This document shows, in pieces, positions 49,939 to 59,019 of a DNA stretch of 64,000 bases. Source of the DNA: Puniceicoccaceae bacterium 5H. Lineage in GTDB: Bacteria; Verrucomicrobiota; Verrucomicrobiia; Opitutales; Oceanipulchritudinaceae. Position numbers and translations under genes: made by a program. The first letter of the stretch is position 1; every line of letters begins with the position of its first letter. The notes under the pieces are model-generated. The model ran no database searches and was not told the origin of the DNA. It saw only the letters and a program-made list of their open reading frames with translations. The stretch lies in contig WOUP01000003.1 in NCBI GenBank assembly GCA_009772895.1, forward strand, positions 310,001-374,000. The letters are read 5' to 3'.

Positions 49939-52713
49939 TTATGCGGTGACGGTGAAGGCGTGCTCCACCAGTTCCTGCTGTTCCTGCTGGTGTCGGGCGA
50001 GCGAGCCGACGGCGGGGCTGGAGGCAGCGTCGCGGCCGGCGTAGTGCGGCCGGCGGCCGATCACCTTTTCGAGGCGCGGCATGAGGAAGGACCAGGCGCC
50101 CATGTTTTCGGGCTCTTCCTGGCACCAGACGATCTCCTTGTAGCCCTTGTACTGCTTCAGGATCTCGTCCAGCAGCTCCCCATTGAAGGGATAGAACTGC
50201 TCGACGCGCACGATGGCGGTATCCTTGATCTCGTGCTCGCGGCGGTAGGCCAGCAAATCGTAGTAGACCTTGCCCGAGCACATGATCACGCGCTTGGCCT
50301 TGGCAGGCGCTTCATTGTCCTCGAGGATGGAGCGGAACACCCCGTCGGTGAAGTCGCTCTTCTTGCTCACGCACTCCTTGTGACGCAGCAGGCTCTTGGG
50401 GCTCATCAGGATGAGCGGCTTGCGGAAGTCGCGGTGCATCTGGCGGCGCAGAATGTGGAAGAGCTGGGCCGGGGTGGTGAGGTTGGCGACCTGGATGTTG
50501 TCCTCCGCGCAGAGCTGCAGGAAGCGTTCGAGGCGGGCGCTGGAGTGTTCCGGACCCTGGCCTTCGTAGCCGTGCGGCAACATCATGACGAGGCCGCTCA
50601 CGCGCTGCCACTTGGATTCGCTGGAGACGATAAACTGGTCGATCACGACCTGCGCGCCGTTGACGAAGTCGCCAAACTGCGCCTCCCACATGCAGAGCAT
50701 GTTGCTGTAGTCGAGCGAGTAGCCGTAGTCGAAGCCGAGCACGGCGGCCTCGGAGAGCAGGGAGTTGTGCACGCAGAGCATGCCGTCGCGGCGCTCCATC
50801 TGCATCAACGGGATGTACTTTTCGCGCGTCTTGGAATCGAAGAGCACGGCGTGGCGCTGGCTGAAGGTGCCGCGCTGGGAATCCTGACCGCTGAGGCGCA
50901 CGTGGTAGCCCTCGAGCATCAGTGTGCCCCAGGCGAGGGACTCGGCAAAGGCCCAGTCGATGCCCTCGTCTTCCTGGAAATGCTTCAGCTTGGTATCGAG
51001 CTGACGCTTGATCTTGTGGTTGAGGTTGAAGCCGTCCGGGATGTGGGTGAGCGACTCCGCCACGTAGGCCAGATCCTTTTCATTCACGCCGGTCTGCGTA
51101 TCGCGGAAGGCATAGTCTGGCTGGTAGTCGACCACGGGGCCTTCTTCGGGCGGGACGACCAACTCACCACCATCCTGCTTGGCCTTCATCTCTTCGTGGC
51201 TGCGTTCCAGGGCGTCGTGGCGACGCTTCACGTTGGCGTCGTAGTCCTCCTGGGTGCCGACGCCCCAGTCGATGAGTTGCTTGCCGTAGATCTCGGCCAC
51301 CGAGGGGTGCCCTTTGATCTGCTTGTAGAGCGTGGGCTGGGTAAAGGCGGGCTCGTCACTCTCGTTGTGGCCATGGCGCCGGTAGCAATACATGTCGATC
51401 ACGACATCGCGGCCAAAGCGTTGACGGAACTCCAGCGCGAGCAGGGTGACGTGCGTCACGGCTTCGGGGTCGTCGCCGTTGACGTGAAAGATCGGGGCCT
51501 CGATCATCTTGGCCACGTCCGTGCAATAGAGCGAGGAACGGGCTTCGGATGGGTCGGTGGTGAAGCCGATCTGGTTGTTGATGATAAAGTGGATGGTGCC
51601 GCCGGTCTGGTAGCCGGGCAGCTGAGAGAAGTTCAAGACTTCCGCCACCACACCCTGGCCGGCAAAGGCGGCATCGCCGTGGATCAGCAACGGCACGACT
51701 TGCTTGCGCTCCTCGGTGTCGCCGCGGAGGCGCTGGCGGGCGCGCGCCCGACCTTCGACCACCGGGTCGACCGCCTCGAGGTGAGACGGGTTGGCGGTGA
51801 GGTGCAGCTCCACGGACTCGCCGGCGGTGCTCTCGACCACGGCCGAGTAGCCCAGGTGATACTTCACATCGCCGTCTCCGTGCCGGGTTTCCGGGATGAA
51901 GTTGGGCGAGAATTCGTGGAAAATGGTCGAGAACGGCTTGCGCAGCACGTTGGCCAGCATGTTGAGGCGACCGCGGTGGGCCATACCCATCACAAGCTCC
52001 TTCACGCCGTGGATCGGGCTGACGTAGACGAGGCTGTCGATCGCGGCAATCAGGGTCTCGGCGCCTTCGAGGCCGAAGCGCTTTTGCCCCACATACTTGG
52101 TGTGGAGAAACTTCTCGAACTGCTCGGCCTTGACGAGGCGGTCGAGGATGCGGCCCTTCTGCGCGGCATCGAACTTCGGGTGGTTGCGGCTGGGCTCGAT
52201 CTTGCTCTGCAGCCAGCGACGGATCGGCGTCTCCTGGATGTGCAGGTATTCGACGCCGATGGGGCCGCAGTAGGTCTCCTCGAGCGAATGGAGCAGATCG
52301 CGCACCGTCATGTAGGTGCCGTCGAGGTAGTTGCCCGTCCAGAACTGTTCGTCCAGATCGGCCTCCTCAAAGCCCAGGCGCTCGAGGGTCAGGCGCGGGT
52401 TGCGCGGCGCCTCGCCCTTCTTGTAAAGCGGGTTGATGTTGGCCTGCGTGTGGCCAATGGAACGGTAGGCGTAGATGGCGCCGGTAAAGCGAGCCTGCTT
52501 GATGGCGCGGCGCTGAACCTCCTCCGCACTGCCGGCGTCGGCGGTTGCGTGGCCGTTAACGCCCGGTTCGCCGCTCCCGTCGGCCGCCAGCATGAAACCT
52601 TCGAAAAAGGCCTGCCAGGTCGGGTCGAGGGAGGAGGGGTCCTGTTGCCAACGGGCGTAGTTCTCGTCTATCAGATCGGCGTTCCAGCGGGTAGCGAATG
52701 TCGGATTCTTCAT
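49939..52713 (-). CDS. sucA: 2-oxoglutarate dehydrogenase E1
   Basis: E1 decarboxylates 2-oxoglutarate with thiamine diphosphate. The 924-aa protein (start [24 protein letters not shown] three bases upstream) has the family N-terminal helix, [59 protein letters not shown], and the TPP/metal region [16 protein letters not shown]. The second half has [20 protein letters not shown] and [12 protein letters not shown]-like sequence near the end (visible as [18 protein letters not shown]). It is the first gene of sucA-sucB. About 175 bp lie between it and the divergent 77-aa ORF. Confidence 0.97.
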   Translation of the reverse strand: MKNPTFATRWNADLIDENYARWQQDPSSLDPTWQAFFEGFMLAADGSGEPGVNGHATADAGSAEEVQRRAIKQARFTGAIYAYRSIGHTQANINPLYKKGEAPRNPRLTLERLGFEEADLDEQFWTGNYLDGTYMTVRDLLHSLEETYCGPIGVEYLHIQETPIRRWLQSKIEPSRNHPKFDAAQKGRILDRLVKAEQFEKFLHTKYVGQKRFGLEGAETLIAAIDSLVYVSPIHGVKELVMGMAHRGRLNMLANVLRKPFSTIFHEFSPNFIPETRHGDGDVKYHLGYSAVVESTAGESVELHLTANPSHLEAVDPVVEGRARARQRLRGDTEERKQVVPLLIHGDAAFAGQGVVAEVLNFSQLPGYQTGGTIHFIINNQIGFTTDPSEARSSLYCTDVAKMIEAPIFHVNGDDPEAVTHVTLLALEFRQRFGRDVVIDMYCYRRHGHNESDEPAFTQPTLYKQIKGHPSVAEIYGKQLIDWGVGTQEDYDANVKRRHDALERSHEEMKAKQDGGELVVPPEEGPVVDYQPDYAFRDTQTGVNEKDLAYVAESLTHIPDGFNLNHKIKRQLDTKLKHFQEDEGIDWAFAESLAWGTLMLEGYHVRLSGQDSQRGTFSQRHAVLFDSKTREKYIPLMQMERRDGMLCVHNSLLSEAAVLGFDYGYSLDYSNMLCMWEAQFGDFVNGAQVVIDQFIVSSESKWQRVSGLVMMLPHGYEGQGPEHSSARLERFLQLCAEDNIQVANLTTPAQLFHILRRQMHRDFRKPLILMSPKSLLRHKECVSKKSDFTDGVFRSILEDNEAPAKAKRVIMCSGKVYYDLLAYRREHEIKDTAIVRVEQFYPFNGELLDEILKQYKGYKEIVWCQEEPENMGAWSFLMPRLEKVIGRRPHYAGRDAASSPAVGSLARHQQEQQELVEHAFTVTA

Positions 52714-52817
52714 GTGCCTCACTCAGCAGTCAGCGGTTGAGCAATATCCTATTGTCTATCAACGCGGATGGCTTGCAACCGTTTCCCGCCTTCAAAGCGG
52801 GATGATAAGCAGCCAAA

Positions 52818-52847
52818 ATGCCGCGCCTGTTTCTTATAAGCTATAAT
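52818..52847 (+). promoter_or_regulatory. candidate promoter of the 77-aa ORF
   Basis: A perfect TATAAT lies at 52842, 41 nt before the ATG at 52889. The only -35 candidate at 18-bp spacing is ATGCCG, a poor match. The upstream TTTCTTATAA also occurs before the SUI1-type gene (53175). Confidence 0.4.
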
Positions 52848-52888
52848 CCCAAACCGCGCGACTTGCCAGCATCCGGGGTGTATTCACA

Positions 52889-53122
52889 ATGAGATACATG
52901 GATTATTCTAGCATGGACGAAGCGCTGCGGGTGCTGGTGGAGCCCCAACAATCGCACGCCCTCGGCATCACCGACGCCCTGGCCCGGCTGGACGAGGCCG
53001 CCAGGGACGATCAGCTCAAGCGTACGCACCCGCACCTGCGCCACTACCTGCAAAACCGCTCCTACCAGAAGGCGCACGCCTACCTGAGGCAGGAAAATCT
53101 GGTCGAAACAGAAGGGCGTTAG
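52889..53122 (+). CDS. small hypothetical protein (77 aa)
   Basis: This 77-aa protein opens MRYMDYSSMDEALRVLVEPQ and ends RSYQKAHAYLRQENLVETE; it is mostly helical and charged, with no membrane segment and no domain I recognise. Third-position GC looks like neighbouring genes, the ORF is preceded by a TATAAT box, and it is followed by the SUI1-type gene after 83 nt on the same strand. I regard it as probably real but unproven. Confidence 0.5.
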   Translation: MRYMDYSSMDEALRVLVEPQQSHALGITDALARLDEAARDDQLKRTHPHLRHYLQNRSYQKAHAYLRQENLVETEGR

Positions 53123-53205
53123 TGTAGCGGCGCTTTCGGGCGGTGGCCGACAAGAACCGTCCGTAGTATTTGCATTTCTTATAACTTTTTCCAAACCTTG
53201 TCGTT

Positions 53206-53610
53206 ATGGCTCAAGGACGCAAACGCATCGAAACGGACGGGGGCGACCAATTGCAACAGAGCGCCTTCGACGGTCTGGCCCTCGGCGGACTGGCCGCTGC
53301 ACCACCGCGCCGCGAAACCGTCGATGCGGAATCCCCCGCGATGAACGAACCCGCGCGCAAGAAGCCGCGCATGCGCGTCGACGTGCGCCGGGTGAAGGCG
53401 GGGCGGGGCGGCAAGACCGTGACCGAAGTGACGGGCTTCAAGGGGCTCGGTGACCGTGACCTGCAGGCGCTGGCGCAGCGCTTGAAGGCCTCGCTCGGCA
53501 CGGGCGGTACGGTGCGCGGGCAGGCCCTGGAGATTCAGGGCGATCGCGTGGATGCGGTGATGGAGCGCTTGGAGGCGGAGGGCTTTCGCCCGGTCAAGAC
53601 GGGCGGCTGA
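53206..53610 (+). CDS. yciH: SUI1/eIF1-like translation factor (YciH family)
   Basis: The 134-aa protein has a non-conserved N-terminal region of about 55 residues, then the SUI1 fold: VRRVKAGRGGKTVTEVTGF, AQRLKASLGTGGTVRGQALE and IQGDRVDAVMERLEAEGFRP. In bacteria YciH proteins resemble eukaryotic eIF1 and are thought to modulate initiation, though a role in E. coli is only partly established. A -10-like TATAAC lies 21 nt before the ATG. There is no Shine-Dalgarno. It converges with the next gene at a 10-nt gap. Confidence 0.88.
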   Translation: MAQGRKRIETDGGDQLQQSAFDGLALGGLAAAPPRRETVDAESPAMNEPARKKPRMRVDVRRVKAGRGGKTVTEVTGFKGLGDRDLQALAQRLKASLGTGGTVRGQALEIQGDRVDAVMERLEAEGFRPVKTGG

Positions 53611-53620
53611 AGCGCCCGGC

Positions 53621-54082
53621 CTAGAGACAGTTCTCCGAGGCGTCTTCGCCGGAGTAGCCGTAGGAATCGAGCATGCTTTCGACCATCACGTCGAGCTCGA
53701 GCTTCATCGCCTGCATATCGTTGGCCGCGGCCGAACACTCGACGTAGCCGACGGCCTGCTTGAGTGTGGTGGTGCGGCCTTCGCCCTCGAGCCACTTTTG
53801 CAGCACGGTCAGGCTTTTGAGCCAGGCGGCGAGGTCTTCGCTGGAGGCATCCACCGCATCGTTGAGTTGCTCCAGCGAATGGCTGGGGTGGGGGTCGTGG
53901 GCCAGCAGGCGCGCCAGAGAGCGCACGTTGGCGGGCTCTTCTATGGCGTCCCGTAGCGGCAGGATGTCTTCGGCGGATGCGCCGGCGGTCAGGAGTTGCT
54001 CAAGCGCTTGGCGCCACGTCATTTGCAATGAAATGGCAGGACCGGCCTTTTCCTTTACCCATGCTTCCAGTCGAGGATCCAT
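53621..54082 (-). CDS. hypothetical protein, 153 aa
   Basis: A mainly helical, acidic protein that I do not recognise. It starts MDPRLEAWVKEKAGPAISL and has LLAHDPHPSHSLEQLNDAV in the middle and ends with MVESMLDSYGYSGEDASEN. No signal peptide or membrane segment is visible. It converges with the SUI1-type gene and lies 113 nt downstream of the winged-helix regulator gene on the same strand. Confidence 0.6.
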   Translation of the reverse strand: MDPRLEAWVKEKAGPAISLQMTWRQALEQLLTAGASAEDILPLRDAIEEPANVRSLARLLAHDPHPSHSLEQLNDAVDASSEDLAAWLKSLTVLQKWLEGEGRTTTLKQAVGYVECSAAANDMQAMKLELDVMVESMLDSYGYSGEDASENCL

Positions 54083-54195
54083 GCCTACGGATATAATGAC
54101 TCCCTCACGCCAATAAAAGCACGAAATGCGGGAGTTTATTCAGACAGTTGAGTAGGCGCAGCCAGGGCTGCCTGTATACCAGTCAACGACTTGTG

Positions 54196-54507
54196 CTAGT
54201 CGTCTTCGACTCCCGGAGCCTGATCCTGCTCGAGCAAAGGCTGCAGGAGCTGGCGCAACTCGCAGTGCGACTCGAGTGGGTGGCGCAGCGGACGCTGAAG
54301 GTGGATCGTGTAGCGGTTGCGTCTGCCCTCGCGGTTGCGCTCCAGATAGCCGCCTTCCTCCAGGTCGGCCACGATCCGTTGCACGGCCCGCTCGGTGATA
54401 CCCACCGCCAAGGCAACTTCCCGCAGCGGTTGGTAGGGGTTACGTGCCAGGGCAATCAGCACATGTGCGTGATTGGAGAAGAATGTCCAGTGAGCTTCCA
54501 GGCCCAT
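54196..54507 (-). CDS. winged-helix transcriptional regulator
   Basis: The 103-aa protein (start [20 protein letters not shown] at 54507) has a typical winged helix-turn-helix: [20 protein letters not shown], the recognition helix [20 protein letters not shown] and the wing [20 protein letters not shown]. This opening [12 protein letters not shown] is a family signature I recall from many small bacterial regulators. The earlier 57 residues in the ORF track are glk read in another frame and the spacer. It lies 70 nt downstream of glk on the same strand, so it may be co-transcribed; its target is unknown. Confidence 0.8.
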   Translation of the reverse strand: MGLEAHWTFFSNHAHVLIALARNPYQPLREVALAVGITERAVQRIVADLEEGGYLERNREGRRNRYTIHLQRPLRHPLESHCELRQLLQPLLEQDQAPGVEDD

Positions 54508-54577
54508 GAGAAGAGCATAGAGCACAAAGAGTAAGGAAACACAAGTCGCGAAATGCCCGACCTTGAAGTGATTGGCT

Positions 54578-55666
54578 TCAACGGGTGAGCATTCGACCTG
54601 CGTTAGCCGCGCCGAGCAACGAGATCGAGTAGTTGCGGATGATATAGGCGGGGATGTTCTTGAGCATCTCCTGCACATTCGGGCGGAAGTTCTGCTCGAA
54701 GTAGTACATGAACTGCTTGCCCTCGAGGAAGAAGTCTTCGTTTTTGGCCACGATGCCGCCCGCGAGATAGATGCCGCGCATCGGCAGCAGGATCGTGGCG
54801 AAATCGGCCGAGATGCGCCCGTAGATCTTGACGAACAGGCGCATGATGTCGCGGCAGACGGGGTGGTTATGCGCGTGTTTGGAGATCAGTGACGCCTGCT
54901 TTTCGAGCGGCGCCTGCATGACCTCCTTCAGCACGCGGTCCATGCCCACCCGGCGCACGTCACGGAAGTAGTGGAAGATGTTCACGATGCCGATGCCGGA
55001 GACGAAGCTCTCGATCTCGGCCGCAAAATCGCTGTGGCGCGACAGGTAGAGCGTCAACTCGGCCGTCTCGGCGTCGAAATCGGCAAAGCTGGCGTGGCCA
55101 CCCTCACTCGGGTAGGCGTGGTAGGTGCCGTCGGGACCGTGCACGATGAAGCTCACGCCCAGGCCGGTGCCGGCACCGATCACGAGGCTCACCATGCCCG
55201 TCGGCTCGGGGCAGCGGCTGTCGGTATGCGGCAGGGGCGTAATGTGCTCGGGATTGTGCGTGTCGAGCAGGGGCACGCCGTAGCTGATGGCGAGAAAATC
55301 GTTGATCACCAGCGTGCGGATGCCCAGTGCCTGTTCGATCGCCGCGCCGTCGATATCCCAGGAGAGGTTGGACACGTCGCAGAAGTTGTCTGCCACCGGC
55401 CCGGCGCCGCTGAGGCAGATGAGCTCGAGGCTGAGGCGCGGATTGCGCTCCTGGGCGAGTGCGATCAGGTGCTGCAGGGGCGACATCAGGCCGTCGATCT
55501 TTTTGCTGGGCGTGACGGTTTCCAGCAGGATCATCAGTTGGCCCTGGCGCTCGCCCACGATGGCGAGGTTGGTATTGGTGCCGCCAATGTCTCCGGAGAG
55601 ATAAAAGCGGTCGGCCTCGAGGCGGTCCTCGTGCCAGTGGATCTCGGTGTATTCAGCCGTTAACAT
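54578..55666 (-). CDS. glk: glucokinase (PF02685 type)
   Basis: Glucokinase phosphorylates glucose with ATP to feed glycolysis. The 362-aa protein has the ATP-phosphate loop [17 protein letters not shown] at residue 23-39, [20 protein letters not shown], the catalytic-aspartate region [33 protein letters not shown] and [19 protein letters not shown], followed by [11 protein letters not shown] near the end. It is about 40 aa longer than E. coli Glk, mostly at the N-terminus ([15 protein letters not shown]) and in the C-terminal region. The leader is pyrimidine-rich. The AEC transporter gene lies 64 nt upstream on the same strand. Confidence 0.9.
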   Translation of the reverse strand: MLTAEYTEIHWHEDRLEADRFYLSGDIGGTNTNLAIVGERQGQLMILLETVTPSKKIDGLMSPLQHLIALAQERNPRLSLELICLSGAGPVADNFCDVSNLSWDIDGAAIEQALGIRTLVINDFLAISYGVPLLDTHNPEHITPLPHTDSRCPEPTGMVSLVIGAGTGLGVSFIVHGPDGTYHAYPSEGGHASFADFDAETAELTLYLSRHSDFAAEIESFVSGIGIVNIFHYFRDVRRVGMDRVLKEVMQAPLEKQASLISKHAHNHPVCRDIMRLFVKIYGRISADFATILLPMRGIYLAGGIVAKNEDFFLEGKQFMYYFEQNFRPNVQEMLKNIPAYIIRNYSISLLGAANAGRMLTR

Positions 55667-55730
55667 TGGGGGAGAGGGAAGGTACTGGTTTGCGCCACTT
55701 GAAAGCGCATGGCCAGCATTTTCCTGCGGA

Positions 55731-56717
55731 TCAGCCTTCTCCGATCAGCCCCAGCCCGATCTGAATCCACAGCGGCATGGTGAAAAAGGCCACCACCGTC
55801 GTCGCCACCACGACCTGCACGGCTACCCTGGGCTCGCCGCCGTAGTGCTTGGCCAGCACGATCGGCAGCATGCCGGCGGGCATCGCCGCCTGCACGATCA
55901 CCACGCGGCGGAGCTCCTGCAGGCTTGCGGGCAGCAGCGAGGCCACGACCAGAAAGAGGATGGGCAGCAGCATCAGCCGGAGCACGACGCCCATCACCGG
56001 CACGCGCGCGTTTTCCCGCCAGTCTCCCGCCTTCACGACCTCGGCCAGCGTGCCGCCCGCCAGGATCAGGCCCACCGGGATACCGCAGTTGCCGAAAAAG
56101 CCGATCGTGCGGTCCAGCCACGTGGGCACGTACTGGTAGAGGCCGGTGAAGTTGGCCACCAGGCCGAGCAGCAGGGCCATGGCGGGCGGATTCATGAGCT
56201 TGGAGACGAAGCCTTTGGCAAACTCGCCCGACACTAGCATGATTCCCACCGTCCATACGGCCATCTCGATGCCCAGGTTGTGCACCACCAGCACCCCCGT
56301 CGTCTTGTTGCCGGGGAAGAGTGCTTCCACCAGCGGGATCGCCATGTAGCCGTAGTTGAAGATGCCGACGGCAAAGGCGAAGGTGCGGCGACCGGCCCCG
56401 ACCTTCAGGCCCATCCAGCCCGCGATCAGCCAGGCCACGATGAAGCCGAGAATGATGAGGCTGAAGCCCACCAGTGGCGGCCACACCACTTCCAGCGGAT
56501 TCATCAGTTCGGGGTTGCCGGTGACGAGGCGGAACAGCAGGCATGGGAAAAAGACGTGCACGAGCATCCACAGCAGCGGCCCGTCGCCCTTTTCCTCCCA
56601 TTTGCCCTTCCACCGCAGCGCAAACGCGATCCCGGTGACGGCAAAGACCGGCAGGGCGGCCAACAGGATCGTCGTGTAGGAATAGCTCGCGGTCGCGGCG
56701 GCAAGGGCAGGGTACAT
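55731..56717 (-). CDS. AEC-family transporter (auxin efflux carrier type)
   Basis: The 328-aa membrane protein has about ten helices in two halves. The N-terminal half has FFPCLLFRLVTGNPELMNPL and the conserved IFNYGYMAIPLVEALFPGNK (Asn/Tyr motif). The C-terminal half has FFGNCGIPVGLILAGGTLAE and QAAMPAGMLPIVLAKHYGGE, typical of AEC transporters such as MdcF and malonate or malate carriers. The substrate cannot be told. It lies between hemF and glk on the same strand (47 and 64 nt gaps). Confidence 0.85.
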   Translation of the reverse strand: MYPALAAATASYSYTTILLAALPVFAVTGIAFALRWKGKWEEKGDGPLLWMLVHVFFPCLLFRLVTGNPELMNPLEVVWPPLVGFSLIILGFIVAWLIAGWMGLKVGAGRRTFAFAVGIFNYGYMAIPLVEALFPGNKTTGVLVVHNLGIEMAVWTVGIMLVSGEFAKGFVSKLMNPPAMALLLGLVANFTGLYQYVPTWLDRTIGFFGNCGIPVGLILAGGTLAEVVKAGDWRENARVPVMGVVLRLMLLPILFLVVASLLPASLQELRRVVIVQAAMPAGMLPIVLAKHYGGEPRVAVQVVVATTVVAFFTMPLWIQIGLGLIGEG

Positions 56718-56764
56718 CGCGGCTTACGATGGTTCAGCCGCCCGCATACCGCAAGTGGAAGTGG

Positions 56765-57709
56765 CTACTCCTCGTCTTCATGCAGCCAGTCTTGCGGCTG
56801 CAGATACGCGTCCAGCTCGGCTTCTTCGCTGTCCTTCTTGGGCTTCCAGTCGTAGACCCAGCGCGCGAGCGGCGGCATGGACATCAGGATGCTCTCGGTG
56901 CGGCCCCGGCTTTGCAGGCCGAAGAGGGTGCCCCGGTCGTAGACGAGGTTGAACTCGGCATAGCGGCCGCGGCGGTAGAGCTGGAATTCGCGCTGGCGTT
57001 CCTTGTATTTGTGGTCCTGGCGGCGCTTGAGTATCTCCTCGTAGGTCGGCCAGTAGGCGTCGCCCACCGCGCGCTGCAGGGCAAACGAGTCGTCGAAGCC
57101 CAGCTCGTTGAAGTCGTCGAAAAAGAGCCCGCCGACGCCCCGGGTCTCCTCGCGGTGGGTGAGGTAAAAGTAGCGGTCGCACCACTGCTTGAACTTCGGG
57201 TAATATTCTTCGCCGAACGGCTCGAGCGCGGTCTTGGCCGCCGCGTGCCAGAAGCGCACGTCTTCCTTGAACGGGTAGTAGGGCGTGAGGTCGAAGCCGC
57301 CGCCGAACCACCAGACGTTTTCCTCCGGGTCGGCCTTTTCGCCCACCGCCAGCGGCCCGGCGAGGAACAGGCGCACGTTCATGTGGCTGGTCGGGCAATA
57401 GGGGTTCAGCGGGTGCATGACCACGGAGACGCCCATGGCACGAAAGGGTTTGCCGGCAAGCTGGGGCCGGTGGGCGGTGGCCGAGGCCGGCATCTCCTTG
57501 CCCACCACGTCGGAGAAGTTGACGCCCGCCTTTTCGAAGACCTTGCCGTCGGCCCAGACGCGCGATTCGCCCCCGCCGCCCTCCTTGCGGTCCCACTCGT
57601 CCTTGCGGTGCTCCGCGTCGGGGTCCAGCGTTTCGATTCCTTCGGAGATGCGATTCTGGAGGCCTTGCAGGTAGGACTTTACGAAGACGAGGGCGTCGAG
57701 TGAAAGCAT
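56765..57709 (-). CDS. hemF: oxygen-dependent coproporphyrinogen III oxidase
   Basis: HemF oxidatively decarboxylates coproporphyrinogen III to protoporphyrinogen IX in heme synthesis, needing O2. The 314-aa protein (start [23 protein letters not shown] immediately upstream) has [60 protein letters not shown] and [20 protein letters not shown], followed by [14 protein letters not shown]; all are family signatures. It is divergent from the epimerase gene with 51 bp between starts. Confidence 0.95.
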   Translation of the reverse strand: MLSLDALVFVKSYLQGLQNRISEGIETLDPDAEHRKDEWDRKEGGGGESRVWADGKVFEKAGVNFSDVVGKEMPASATAHRPQLAGKPFRAMGVSVVMHPLNPYCPTSHMNVRLFLAGPLAVGEKADPEENVWWFGGGFDLTPYYPFKEDVRFWHAAAKTALEPFGEEYYPKFKQWCDRYFYLTHREETRGVGGLFFDDFNELGFDDSFALQRAVGDAYWPTYEEILKRRQDHKYKERQREFQLYRRGRYAEFNLVYDRGTLFGLQSRGRTESILMSMPPLARWVYDWKPKKDSEEAELDAYLQPQDWLHEDEE

Positions 57710-57760
57710 CCCCCGAGGGAAACGTTGCACCGCCGGGCGGGCAAATGTTTATTCCGTGCC

Positions 57761-58681
57761 ATGCAGCAACCGAGTGGAAAACGACTGGTCATCTTTGGCT
57801 GCGGCTACGTCGGCGGTGCGGTGGCGCGGCGCGCGTTGGCCCAGGGCTGGCGCGTGACGGCCCTCACGCGCAACCCGGAGAAAGCCGCCCGGCTGCGCGA
57901 CCTCGGTTGCGATGCCGTGGTGGCCGAGCTGGCAGATCACGACTGGCACGGGCGCATTCACGGCCCGGTCGACTATGTGCTCAACGCCGTCAGCGGGGGC
58001 GGCAATGGCATCGAAGGCTACCGGCGTTCTTATCTGGAGGGGCAGCAGTCGGTGCTGGCATGGGCGCGCGGCACGTCGGTCGGGACCTACGTCTACACCA
58101 GCAGCACCTCCGTCTATCCGCAGCAGGACGGCGAGGTCGTAACCGAAACCGACGCGACGGACGGCGGCAGCGAGATGGCGCACATCCTCCTGGAGGCGGA
58201 GGGCCTGCTGCAACCGGCCCCCTGGGGTGTCCATCGTGCGTTTGTACTGCGGCTGGCGGGCATTTACGGACCGGGCCGCCACTATCTGCTCAATCGCTTG
58301 CGTGAAGGCCACCGCGAGTTCCCCGGCAGCGGCGCCTTTTACCTCAACCTCGCGCATCTCGACGACATCGTGTCGGCCATCTTTCAGTGCTTCGGGGCAT
58401 CCGCGGCAGTGAAGGGCGGCGTCTACAATGTAGCGGACGGTCAGGCCGTCACCAAAGAGGCGATCGTGCTCTGGCTTGCCGAACGACTGGGCATCGAAGG
58501 CGTGCGCTTCAACCCCGAGCTGACCGATCCGCGTCAGGCGCGACGGCGGCAGATGGGGCGCACGACGCGTCCGCATCGACGCGTTTCGGCCGAAAAGTTT
58601 AGACGTGAGCTGGGCTGGCGACCGCAGTACTCAGACTTCCGTGCCGGCTACGAAGCGATCTTTCGCGCAGAAAAGGCCTAG
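57761..58681 (+). CDS. NAD(P)-binding epimerase-like protein (extended SDR)
   Basis: The 306-aa protein (start MQQPSGKRLVIFGCGYVG) opens with a Rossmann glycine motif FGCGYVGGAVARRALAQGWR and VTALTRNPEKAARL. YVYTSSTSVYPQQDGEVVTE is the SDR segment with the tyrosine. LRLAGIYGPGRHYLLNRLRE and HLDDIVSAIFQCFG are also typical. It lacks the classical YxxxK at this site, so it is probably an atypical SDR similar to YeeZ; substrate unknown. The ORF track's earlier start (57725) is not needed. Its TAG stop overlaps the stop of the STAS gene in the palindrome CTAG. Confidence 0.82.
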   Translation: MQQPSGKRLVIFGCGYVGGAVARRALAQGWRVTALTRNPEKAARLRDLGCDAVVAELADHDWHGRIHGPVDYVLNAVSGGGNGIEGYRRSYLEGQQSVLAWARGTSVGTYVYTSSTSVYPQQDGEVVTETDATDGGSEMAHILLEAEGLLQPAPWGVHRAFVLRLAGIYGPGRHYLLNRLREGHREFPGSGAFYLNLAHLDDIVSAIFQCFGASAAVKGGVYNVADGQAVTKEAIVLWLAERLGIEGVRFNPELTDPRQARRRQMGRTTRPHRRVSAEKFRRELGWRPQYSDFRAGYEAIFRAEKA

Positions 58682-59019
58682 CGGGTCTGCCGGCGGCGGC
58701 GAAACTTGATTTCGGCCAGCTGGTCGAGGCCGCCGAAGGAGACCACGCGCTGAATGGCGGGGCTGGCGATCTGAAGGATCAGTTCGCGGCCCAGCTCCTT
58801 CTGGTCCTGCAGTGTCTCGAAGAGCCAGTGCAACCCCATCGAGTCGATCATACGCAGATTGCGCAGGTCGAAGTAAAGGACCTTGGGCTGGTCGCCGGCA
58901 AAGCGTTCGAGGACTTCGTCGAGCTCCTGCCCCAGTTTGTCTAACTGGGTGTTGATGATGTCGTCTTCGAAGGTCAGATACAGGCGACGACGGACGCGGT
59001 CGAGGTCTGGCTGGATCAT
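58678..59019 (-). CDS. STAS-domain anti-anti-sigma-like protein
   Basis: The 113-aa protein is a single STAS domain. RRRLYLTFEDDIINTQLDKL forms the first strand-helix, and VLYFDLRNLRMIDSMGLHWL carries the phosphorylatable Ser60 in the place typical of SpoIIAA/RsbV-type proteins, followed by SFGGLDQLAEIKFRR. It overlaps the upstream gene by 4 nt (ATGA). That gene encodes both a PP2C-type phosphatase and a histidine-kinase-like ATPase domain, so the two form a self-contained partner-switching pair. Confidence 0.88.
   Translation of the reverse strand: MIQPDLDRVRRRLYLTFEDDIINTQLDKLGQELDEVLERFAGDQPKVLYFDLRNLRMIDSMGLHWLFETLQDQKELGRELILQIASPAIQRVVSFGGLDQLAEIKFRRRRQTR

Noticed and set aside
49960-52740. 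A 926-aa plus-strand ORF covering nearly all of sucA in antisense
   Set aside because: sucA on the minus strand shows all family motifs. The antisense frame is a His/Val/Ala/Arg/Leu-rich shadow caused by GC-biased third positions, with no domain logic.
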